Source: an uncultured Prevotella sp. (GTDB taxonomy: Bacteria; Bacteroidota; Bacteroidia; Bacteroidales; Bacteroidaceae). From it: a stretch of DNA of 6,831 nt. Shown here one piece after another: positions 1 to 6,300 of the stretch. Location: contig USQD01000103.1 of the NCBI GenBank assembly GCA_900556795.1, forward strand, positions 1 to 6,831. Direction: 5' to 3'. The translations under genes were made by a program, and so were the position numbers. Each line of letters starts with the position of its first letter. Positions within the stretch are counted from its first letter, which is position 1. The notes beneath the pieces are model-generated. The model saw only the letters and a list, made by a program, of their open reading frames with translations. It made no database searches and was not told where the DNA came from.

Positions 1-52
1 CAAAAAACTTCTGTTTTTATCTCTTTTTTCGCTATTTTTCACAAAGAAAACC

Positions 53-83
53 TTCTGTATTTCAGCTTTTTTTAGTATCTTTG
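53..83 (+). promoter_or_regulatory. Bacteroidota-type promoter of gyrB
   Basis: TATCTTTG at 76-83 is an exact match to the Bacteroidota -7 consensus TAnnTTTG. Upstream, TTCTG at 53-57 is a weak -33 element about 18 bases away. Transcription would start around 88-91, leaving a leader of only about 16-19 bases before the gyrB ATG at 107. The leader holds GGAAATAA (87-94) but no proper Shine-Dalgarno sequence at normal spacing, which is common in this phylum. The -7 box is seen directly; the start site is inferred. Confidence 0.7.
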
Positions 84-106
84 CACGGAAATAAGACAAT
101 ACTAAA

Positions 107-2077
107 ATGGCAGACAATCAAAACAACGCAAATAATTACTCTGCGAGTAACATTCAGGTCCTCGAAGGCTTGGAAGCTGTTCGCAAGCGTCCAGCGATGT
201 ACATTGGCGACATCTCTGAAAAAGGTCTTCACCACTTGGTCAACGAAACTGTTGACAACTCTATTGATGAAGCAATGGCTGGCTACTGTACAGACATTGA
301 AGTTACCATCAACGAAGACAACTCTATCACTGTAGAAGATAATGGACGTGGTATCCCTGTGGATATGCACGAGAAACTACATAAATCAGCCCTTGAAGTC
401 GTAATGACCGTGCTCCATGCCGGTGGTAAGTTCGACAAGGGTTCATACAAAGTTTCTGGTGGTTTGCATGGTGTAGGTGTAAGTTGTGTAAACGCACTCT
501 CTTCCCACATGCTGTCACAGGTCTTCCGTGGCGGCAAAATCTACCAGCAGGAATACGAAAAGGGTAAACCTCTTTATTCTGTCAAGGTAGTAGGTGAAAC
601 CGACAAGCGCGGTACACGCCAGCAGTTCTGGCCGGACCCAACCATCTTTACTCACACAGTCTATAGATGGGACATCATTGCTAACCGTATGCGCGAGTTG
701 GCATTCCTCAACGCAGGCATCAAGATAACCTTGAAAGATTTGCGCCCTGACGAAGAAGGCAAGACCAAGGAGGAGGTATTCCATGCCAAGGATGGTTTGA
801 AGGAATTCGTCCGTTACGTAGACCGTCACCGCACTCACCTCTTCGATGATGTTATCTATCTGAAGACCGAGAAGCAGGGTATTCCTATCGAGATTGCTGT
901 GATGTACAACACAGACTATTCAGAGAATATCCACTCATACGTCAATAACATCAACACCATTGAGGGTGGTACCCATCTGACTGGTTTCCGCATGGCGTTG
1001 ACTCGTACTCTGAAGGCTTACGCAGAAGCCGACCCGACCATCTCTAAGCAAATAGAGAAGGCAAAGGTAGAGATTGCACCAGAGGACTTCCGCGAGGGTC
1101 TTACAGCCGTCATCTCTATCAAGGTGGCAGAACCTCAGTTTGAGGGACAGACCAAGACCAAGCTGGGCAACAGCGAGGTTCAGGGTGCCGTTCAGCAGGC
1201 AGTAAACGAAGCTTTGGCTGATTACCTGGAGGAGCATCCTGATGAAGCAAAGCGTATCTGCGAAAAGGTAGTATTGGCAGCTACAGCACGTATTGCTGCC
1301 CGAAAGGCACGTGAAAGCGTACAGCGCAAGAACTTCATGACAGGTGGCGGTCTGCCTGGTAAGCTTGCAGACTGTTCTATGAAGGATCCTAAGGAATGTG
1401 AGATTTTCCTTGTCGAGGGTGATTCCGCTGGCGGTTCTGCCAAGCAGGGTCGCGACCGTTTCCGTCAGGCTATCCTCCCATTACGCGGTAAGATCCTGAA
1501 CGTAGAAAAGGTTCAGTGGCATAAGGTATTCGAGGCAGAGTCTGTCATGAACATTATCCAGAGTATCGGAGTTCGCTTCGGTGTAGACGGTGAAGACAGC
1601 AAGGAGGCCAACACTGACAAGTTGCGTTACGACAAGATTATCATCATGACCGATGCCGACGTCGATGGTTCACACATCGACACATTGATTATGACATTGT
1701 TCTATCGCTTCATGCCAAAGGTTATCGAGGAAGGTCACTTGTATATCGCTACTCCACCTCTCTACAAGTGTACTTACCGCAACAAGGTGAGTGAGTATTG
1801 CTATACAGAACAGCAGCGCCAGGCATTCATCGACAAGTATGGCGAAGGTTTGGAGGACAAGAATATCCACACCCAGCGATACAAAGGTTTGGGTGAGATG
1901 AACCCAGAGCAGCTTTGGGAAACCACTATGGATCCATCTACCCGCTTGCTCAAGCAGGTAACCATTGACAATGCAGCTCAGGCTGACGAGATTTTCTCTA
2001 TGCTGATGGGCGATGATGTGGAGCCACGCCGCGAATTCATCGAGCAGAATGCTACATACGCAAATATTGACGCATAA
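107..2077 (+). CDS. gyrB: DNA gyrase subunit B (GyrB)
   Basis: This is the ATPase and TOPRIM subunit of the type II topoisomerase that introduces negative supercoils; it works in the cytoplasm as GyrA2GyrB2. At 656 residues it is complete and has the short form without the roughly 165-residue insert of E. coli GyrB. The GHKL ATPase domain (about 1-230) has E47 and N51 of the ATP site, the DNGRGIP motif (78-84), K108 of the ATP lid and GGLHGVGV (118-125). R141 matches the aminocoumarin-contacting Arg of E. coli. The transducer domain follows (about 230-405). The TOPRIM domain has EGDSAGG from E437, PLRGKILNVEK, and DADVDGSH with metal ligands D516, D518 and D520. The C-terminal GyrA-binding part carries YKGLGEMNPEQLW. 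I prefer GyrB to ParE because of EGDSAGGSAKQGRDR, PLRGKILNVEK and the QLWETTMDP ending. The start is the first in-frame ATG after the promoter. It is monocistronic, judging from the terminator 18 bases downstream. Confidence 0.97.
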   Translation: MADNQNNANNYSASNIQVLEGLEAVRKRPAMYIGDISEKGLHHLVNETVDNSIDEAMAGYCTDIEVTINEDNSITVEDNGRGIPVDMHEKLHKSALEVVMTVLHAGGKFDKGSYKVSGGLHGVGVSCVNALSSHMLSQVFRGGKIYQQEYEKGKPLYSVKVVGETDKRGTRQQFWPDPTIFTHTVYRWDIIANRMRELAFLNAGIKITLKDLRPDEEGKTKEEVFHAKDGLKEFVRYVDRHRTHLFDDVIYLKTEKQGIPIEIAVMYNTDYSENIHSYVNNINTIEGGTHLTGFRMALTRTLKAYAEADPTISKQIEKAKVEIAPEDFREGLTAVISIKVAEPQFEGQTKTKLGNSEVQGAVQQAVNEALADYLEEHPDEAKRICEKVVLAATARIAARKARESVQRKNFMTGGGLPGKLADCSMKDPKECEIFLVEGDSAGGSAKQGRDRFRQAILPLRGKILNVEKVQWHKVFEAESVMNIIQSIGVRFGVDGEDSKEANTDKLRYDKIIIMTDADVDGSHIDTLIMTLFYRFMPKVIEEGHLYIATPPLYKCTYRNKVSEYCYTEQQRQAFIDKYGEGLEDKNIHTQRYKGLGEMNPEQLWETTMDPSTRLLKQVTIDNAAQADEIFSMLMGDDVEPRREFIEQNATYANIDA

Positions 2078-2094
2078 ATCATAAAATACAAGAT

Positions 2095-2138
2095 GGGGCT
2101 GTGGTATTTTTATCAAAAAATGCTACAGCCTCTTTTGT
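2095..2138 (+). terminator. Intrinsic terminator after gyrB
   Basis: The arms 2097-2111 (GGCTGTGGTATTTTT) and 2116-2130 pair over 15 positions, including two G-U wobbles, around a 4-base loop (2112-2115). The stem can be extended by G2096-T2131 and G2095-C2132. TTTT at 2133-2136 follows. It starts 18 bases after the gyrB stop codon and should separate gyrB transcription from the GH95 gene. Confidence 0.88.
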
Positions 2139-2199
2139 TATTATCGTCAATCAGGCAATAAGAACAAAAACTATTTAAACATTATAAAACAAAACCAGC

Positions 2200-4572
2200 A
2201 TGAGAAAGCCACTGATTTCTTTCCTTCTTCTTGCTGCAGCAGGTAGCATGTATGCTGCCCCTAAAGGCAAAGTTCCACAACTTAAGCTATGGTACAATAA
2301 GCCCGCTACAGCTTTCGAAGAATCACTTCCTATCGGTAACGGTAAGCTAGGAGCACTCATCTATGGTGGAGCCAACAACGATTCCATTTTCCTAAATGAC
2401 ATTACCCTCTGGACAGGCAAGCCGGTGAACAGGCAAGAAGGTGGTGATGCTTATAAATGGATTCCAAAGATCCGCGAGGCACTCTTCAAGGAAGACTACA
2501 AAGCAGCCGACTCCCTGCAATTACATGTACAAGGACATAACTCTGAGTACTATCAGCCACTCGCTATCATCAATATCAAGGACAGAAACGAAAGAGCATA
2601 TACCCAATACCAGCGCCAGCTGAGCCTTGACAGTGCTCTTGCCACCCTCAGCTACACGAGAGATGGTATCAAGTATCAACGAGAATACTTTGCCTCACAT
2701 CCGGACAAGATGATAGCTATCCGTCTGACAGCTTCCAAAAAGAAGGCCATCAACTGCGACATCTCGCTCACATCCCTGATTCCACATCAGGTAAAAGCAT
2801 CAGGCAAGCAGTTAACCATTACAGGACATGCAATGGGCAAGCCAGAGAACAGTACACATTTTTGCTCGATTCTCAACATCAAGAACCAGGATGGTACAAT
2901 CACTCCTACCGACTCAACCCTGCATCTAAAAGGAGTGAGCGAGGCAGTAATCTATTTCGTCAACGAGACAAGCTATAACGGCTTCGACAAACATCCCGTA
3001 AAAGAAGGTGCTCCATACATCGAGAAGGTTACTGATGATGCATGGCACTTGGTAAACTATACCTATCCAGAGTTCAAACAGCGTCACATCAAAGATTATA
3101 AGACTATCTTTGACCGTAGTCAGTTTAGCCTGAAAGGTGCAAGTTTTGACAATAAGAGGACCACCGACCAGCAGCTCTACGACTATACGGAAAAGAACGA
3201 GCACAATCCATATCTGGAAATGCTCTATTTCCAATATGGCAGATATTTGCTGATCAGCTGTTCCCGCACTCCTGGTATCCCTGCCAACCTGCAAGGTCTT
3301 TGGGCACCAGCACGCAAATCACCATGGCGAGGTAATTACACTATCAACATCAATCTGGAAGAAAACTACTGGCCAGCAGAAGTAACCAATATGCCTGAGC
3401 TGGTAATGCCAGTCGATGGACTAGTGAAAGCTATGTCAGAAACTGGTAAATATACAGCCAAGTACTACTACGGTATTGAGAACGGTTGGTGTGCCGGTCA
3501 CAATGTGGATGCTTGGGCCATGACCAATCCTGTAGGCACCAAGAAAGAAAGTCCGAAATGGAGCAACTGGAACATGGGCGGTGCATGGCTCGTACAAACC
3601 CTTTGGGATCACTACGACTATACTCGCGATAAGGAATACTTACGCCAAACAGCCTACCCTCTCATGAAAGGCGCCGCCGACTTCATGCTTGATTGGATGG
3701 TAGAAAATCCGAAGAAGCCAGGAGAACTGATTACAGCTCCATGTACTTCTCCTGAGGCAGAATATATCACCGACAAGGGATATCAGGGTTGTACGTTCTA
3801 TGGAGGAACATCAGATTTGGCAATCCTCAGAGAATTGTTCAAGAACACCTTAAAGGGAGCTCAGATTCTCGACATCGACCAGCCATACCAGGCAAAGTTG
3901 CAGGATGCTCTCAATCGCTTACGTCCATATCAAATTGGCAAGCGTGGCAATTTACAGGAGTGGTACTATGATTGGGATGACCAAGACTGGCACCATCGCC
4001 ATCAGTCTCACCTCCTTGGACTGCATCCATTCTATCAGATTTCGATAGATAAGACACCAGAATTGGCAGCAGCTGCAGCCAAGACTTTGGAGATAAAAGG
4101 CGATTACTCAACAGGTTGGAGTACCGGATGGCGCATCAGTCTCTGGGCACGTCTACATCAGGCTGAACGTTCATACGCCATGATCAGAAAGCTGCTCAAC
4201 TATGTTCAGCCAGCCAACTATAACAATCCCAAGAATCGTCCATCAGGTGGAACCTATCCAAATCTCTTTGATGCCCACCCACCATTCCAGATAGACGGTA
4301 ATTTCAGCGGCACAGCAGGTTTCTGCGAAATGCTGATGCAGTGTGATGGCGAGAAGATGGATTTACTCCCTGCCCTTCCTAAAGAATGGTCTGCAGGTGA
4401 AATAAAGGGAATCAAGGCTCGCGGCAATTACGAGATTGCATTATCATGGAATAAAGGACAAGTTAATAAAGCTATTATTACCAGCAAGAACGAAGGAAGC
4501 CTGACCGTCAATTACAACGGAAAACAGAAAGTCCTCAACTTCAAGGCTGGAGAGACAAAATTGATTAAATAA
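2200..4572 (+). CDS. Secreted GH95 alpha-L-fucosidase / alpha-L-galactosidase
   Basis: This glycoside hydrolase removes terminal alpha-linked L-fucose or L-galactose by an inverting mechanism. A signal peptide (1-19: MRK, hydrophobic LISFLLLAAAG, then SMYA before AP) implies export; no lipobox Cys is seen. The 790-residue length is normal for Bacteroidota GH95. The N-terminal beta-sandwich starts near residue 30 (LPIGNGKLGALIYGG, NDITLWTGKP) and runs to about 265. The (alpha/alpha)6 catalytic barrel spans about 290-690, and a C-terminal beta domain ends the protein. Expected catalytic positions are intact: N383 and N385 in NYTININLEENYW (AfcA N421/N423), E519 in CTSPEAEY (general acid) and D699 in HPPFQIDGNF (activates the Asn-bound water). 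T381 sits where AfcA-type fucosidases have His, so the exact sugar is uncertain. The start ATG has an A-rich leader, no clear SD and no recognisable promoter. Its stop abuts the next gene's start, so the two form an operon. No SusC/SusD is visible. Confidence 0.93.
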   Translation: MRKPLISFLLLAAAGSMYAAPKGKVPQLKLWYNKPATAFEESLPIGNGKLGALIYGGANNDSIFLNDITLWTGKPVNRQEGGDAYKWIPKIREALFKEDYKAADSLQLHVQGHNSEYYQPLAIINIKDRNERAYTQYQRQLSLDSALATLSYTRDGIKYQREYFASHPDKMIAIRLTASKKKAINCDISLTSLIPHQVKASGKQLTITGHAMGKPENSTHFCSILNIKNQDGTITPTDSTLHLKGVSEAVIYFVNETSYNGFDKHPVKEGAPYIEKVTDDAWHLVNYTYPEFKQRHIKDYKTIFDRSQFSLKGASFDNKRTTDQQLYDYTEKNEHNPYLEMLYFQYGRYLLISCSRTPGIPANLQGLWAPARKSPWRGNYTININLEENYWPAEVTNMPELVMPVDGLVKAMSETGKYTAKYYYGIENGWCAGHNVDAWAMTNPVGTKKESPKWSNWNMGGAWLVQTLWDHYDYTRDKEYLRQTAYPLMKGAADFMLDWMVENPKKPGELITAPCTSPEAEYITDKGYQGCTFYGGTSDLAILRELFKNTLKGAQILDIDQPYQAKLQDALNRLRPYQIGKRGNLQEWYYDWDDQDWHHRHQSHLLGLHPFYQISIDKTPELAAAAAKTLEIKGDYSTGWSTGWRISLWARLHQAERSYAMIRKLLNYVQPANYNNPKNRPSGGTYPNLFDAHPPFQIDGNFSGTAGFCEMLMQCDGEKMDLLPALPKEWSAGEIKGIKARGNYEIALSWNKGQVNKAIITSKNEGSLTVNYNGKQKVLNFKAGETKLIK

Positions 4573-5466
4573 ATGAGATATATAACTTCTCTCATATTTT
4601 CATTACTATGGGTACTGAACTCCAATGCACAAGAGTTCGGTACCCATTGGATTTCATATCCACTCCCCGATGAATCTGCAGAAGTATGGTTTAGAAAAAG
4701 CTATATCATGCCCCATCGCCCACTACAGGCATTCGCAAATGTTGCCAGTACAGGCGACTACAAGATATATATAAATGAAAGAAACGTAACGGGAAGCTTA
4801 AAATTCGAAGGCATCAAGAATGATGTACTCCAATCACGCTCTTTTGATATTACCCGATATCTGAAAGCCGGTGACAACGTCATTGCTGTCTGGTATGCAC
4901 CTCAGGGCAAGCCTAGCCATGGCAAACAGCTTTCACTGGAAATATACGGTTGGGATCAGGACAGCGTTCCTTTCCACCACCAAACTGATGGCTCCTGGCT
5001 CTGTCGACAACCCAAGGATTGCTATTCTGGAAAAACTGAGCGTTTTGATGCGCGTACCAACATCATTGATTGGAAAACAGAAGAGTATCAACCGTATGGT
5101 TGGCATCGTCCTACAGGAAGCATGGACATTGACAGAAGTCTTCCTACAGAAGAATTCAAGGTGTGTCAATCTGAGAATAAATTAGGAAAAGTCCTCAAAC
5201 CCATTCGTACCTATAACGACTCTTTAGGCTACAATATTGACTTTGGTCGTCCCTTCTATGGCACCATCCGTATTACCATCAGAGAGGCCCACAGAGGAGA
5301 AAAACTGAACATCAATGGGTTTCAATACATTTGCAACGGAGAATTGGATGAACAGGCTTTCTTCCGCTTCAGATTTCAAAAACAAAGAATCTATACCCTC
5401 ACATGGAATGGCAGATTCAAAAAAAGTAATATCGTAAATATTGAAGGATTAGAGATTTCGAAATAA
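4573..5466 (+). CDS. Secreted GH78 N-terminal-like beta-sandwich protein, no catalytic domain
   Basis: The 297-residue product has a signal peptide (1-19, ending SNA before QE). Residues 24-125 resemble the N-terminal domain of bacterial alpha-L-rhamnosidases: HWISYPLPDESAEVWFRKSY, then STGDYKIYIN and FDITRYLKAGDNVIAVWYAP. The family-typical TDGSW (138-142) and FDAR (158-161) follow. Residues 200-297 resemble the next jelly-roll domain, with IDFGRPFYGTI (222-232) and RGEKLNING (241-249). A true GH78 enzyme continues for 400 or more residues into an (alpha/alpha)6 barrel with acidic catalytic residues; here the protein stops, and the remaining 111 bases before the next gene cannot hold it. It is therefore unlikely to be a rhamnosidase. 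A carbohydrate-binding or accessory role to the GH95 enzyme is inferred. The ATG follows the GH95 TAA with zero spacing, which suggests translational coupling. The alternative is a degraded remnant, but the frame is open, the ending is clean and the signal peptide is intact. Confidence 0.75.
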   Translation: MRYITSLIFSLLWVLNSNAQEFGTHWISYPLPDESAEVWFRKSYIMPHRPLQAFANVASTGDYKIYINERNVTGSLKFEGIKNDVLQSRSFDITRYLKAGDNVIAVWYAPQGKPSHGKQLSLEIYGWDQDSVPFHHQTDGSWLCRQPKDCYSGKTERFDARTNIIDWKTEEYQPYGWHRPTGSMDIDRSLPTEEFKVCQSENKLGKVLKPIRTYNDSLGYNIDFGRPFYGTIRITIREAHRGEKLNINGFQYICNGELDEQAFFRFRFQKQRIYTLTWNGRFKKSNIVNIEGLEISK

Positions 5467-5495
5467 GCTACCAAGCTATTCGAAATCTCTTTTTT
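5451..5495 (+). terminator. Intrinsic terminator overlapping the end of the rhamnosidase-like gene
   Basis: AGAGATTTCGAA (5451-5462) pairs perfectly with TTCGAAATCTCT (5479-5490). The stem can continue with small bulges through TA and GCT (5464-5469 with 5474-5478) to a 4-base ACCA loop. Six T residues follow (5490-5495). The left arm encodes the last codons, and the TAA stop (5464-5466) lies inside the hairpin. It would end the GH95 operon transcript. Confidence 0.87.
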
Positions 5496-5504
5496 CATTA
5501 TGCC

Positions 5505-5540
5505 AAAAAGACTTTGTTGCACCAAATAAAAAAGACTTTG
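5505..5540. repeat. 12-bp direct repeat duplicating one terminator arm
   Basis: The sequence AAAAAGACTTTG occurs at 5505-5516 and again at 5529-5540, starts 24 bases apart. The second copy is the downstream arm plus U-tract of the minus-strand terminator. Read on the minus strand, the first copy is another CAAAGTCTTTTT that could pair with the same upstream arm (8 bp). Confidence 0.6.
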
Positions 5541-5562
5541 GAAATCATATCTTCCAAAGTCT
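5527..5562 (-). terminator. Intrinsic terminator of the DUF3109 (and ung) transcript
   Basis: AGACTTTGGAA (5533-5543) and TTCCAAAGTCT (5552-5562) form a perfect 11-bp stem with an 8-base loop. On the minus strand the hairpin is followed by a run of U (the A-run 5528-5533). It lies 16 bases past the DUF3109 stop. With the plus-strand terminator at 5451-5495 it insulates two convergent units. Confidence 0.85.
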
Positions 5563-5577
5563 CAAACTAAACTGAAT

Positions 5578-6213
5578 TTAATCTTCCAAATCGGCAAGCA
5601 ACTGCTCTGCCACTTCGCAAAGTTCATCATACCATTCTTTGCCAAACTTCTCAATCAGCGGACCTTCCAGGAACTTATAAACCGGAAGATTCAACTCCTC
5701 ACCCTTCTTGATGGCATCCTTGCAGATGCGCCACTTGTTATAGTTGATGCCATACACCTCGTTGCCGAAATCCTTGGCACGGATAGGGTACAAGGCACAG
5801 GAGATAGGCTTTTTGAACTTCGACTTGCCTTCGCGATAAGCACGTTCCAAGGCACAAAGACAACAATTCGGAATGGTATGTCCATCGCCAAGGTCCTTCA
5901 GGTCCTGGTAGCAGGTAAACACACAATCCTTACCATTCACGATACACGTTACCAAATCGCCTTCAATATCGGTATAAGCCACGCCCTGCTTGTCAATGAT
6001 AGCCTGGGCAGAAGCCGAGAGATCATCCCAAACCACATCGAGCGCATCCTCTATCTCCATAATTTCATCCAGGGTAACAGGAGCTCCCGCATCGCCTTCG
6101 ATGCAGCACTCGCCCTTGCAGGCATCAAGGTCGCAACAGAATTTTTCGGTGATAATATCAGGTGAAACCAATACGTTGCCCACCTGCAGAATACGCAGTT
6201 CGTCTTTCTTCAT
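5578..6213 (-). CDS. DUF3109 family cysteine-rich protein
   Basis: The 211-residue protein is recognised as the Bacteroidota DUF3109 family, whose function is not known to me. No signal peptide or membrane segment is seen, so it is probably cytoplasmic. It has 14 cysteines. The N-terminal signature is FCCDLDACKGECC (25-37) followed by EGDAGAP (39-45). Further clusters are C90, C97 and C101, then NCCLC (116-120), then SCALYPIR (138-145) and RIC (162-164). Grouped Cys with a late C-x-x-Y-P resembles the YkgJ-type CxxCxxCC families, so a metal (Zn or Fe-S) site is likely but inferred. I chose the start at 6213 (MKKDELRI) rather than the in-frame ATG at 6268-6270, because the extra 19 residues (MGSYHYLIYQ...) would be encoded across an intergenic hairpin and do not match the family N-terminus. 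It lies 87 bases downstream of ung on the same strand and is probably cotranscribed. Confidence 0.86.
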   Translation of the reverse strand: MKKDELRILQVGNVLVSPDIITEKFCCDLDACKGECCIEGDAGAPVTLDEIMEIEDALDVVWDDLSASAQAIIDKQGVAYTDIEGDLVTCIVNGKDCVFTCYQDLKDLGDGHTIPNCCLCALERAYREGKSKFKKPISCALYPIRAKDFGNEVYGINYNKWRICKDAIKKGEELNLPVYKFLEGPLIEKFGKEWYDELCEVAEQLLADLED

Positions 6214-6258
6214 AATGTTTTTTGAGATGAATAAATTTCTTTGATATATTAAATAATG

Positions 6259-6284
6259 ATAGCTACCCATGAGTGGATAGCTAT
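6259..6284 (-). other. Intercistronic hairpin between ung and DUF3109
   Basis: The arms 6259-6269 and 6274-6284 (core TAGCTA with TAGCTA) form an 11-bp stem with a 4-base loop. On the minus strand all pairs hold, one as G-U; on the plus strand that pair becomes an A-C mismatch, so the structure favours minus-strand RNA. It begins 16 bases after the ung stop. The following minus-strand sequence (CATTATTTAATATA) is U-poor, so it is at best a weak terminator. It could be a stability or processing hairpin. Confidence 0.45.
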
Positions 6285-6300
6285 ATATTAATAAGTGTAC

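Noticed and set aside
1..52. A/T-rich repeats at the left edge (AAAAAC...GTTTTT, 3-18, plus T-runs) as a terminator of an upstream gene
   Set aside because: The 6-bp A/T stem is too weak, and whatever lies upstream is outside the window; no gene or RNA is recognisable here.
1484..1486. GyrB Arg460 at the position of E. coli Lys447, a quinolone-linked site
   Set aside because: Arg here is a common natural residue outside enterobacteria, and D439 (E. coli Asp426) is intact; it is not evidence of resistance.
2105..2112. TATTTTTA as a -7 box for the GH95 gene
   Set aside because: It lies inside the gyrB terminator stem, lacks the final G of TAnnTTTG and has no -33 element at proper spacing.
62..2116. 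Long open frames antisense to gyrB (for example 515-838, 935-1237 and 1670-2116)
   Set aside because: They mirror the gyrB codon pattern, have no recognisable domains and no promoter or start signals; they are shadow frames.
2172..2179. TATTTAAA as a -7 box for the GH95 gene
   Set aside because: It matches only half of the consensus, and the nearest TTTTG is about 34 bases upstream, too far for a -33 element.
4871..5185. Alternative 104-codon frame inside the rhamnosidase-like gene
   Set aside because: It overlaps a frame with clear family motifs and a signal peptide, and its own translation has no recognisable feature; there is no sign of a frameshift.
6214..6270. Extended N-terminus for the DUF3109 protein starting at 6270
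   Set aside because: The added 19 residues do not look like the family N-terminus, and their codons run through the intercistronic hairpin; MKKDELRI at 6213 fits better.
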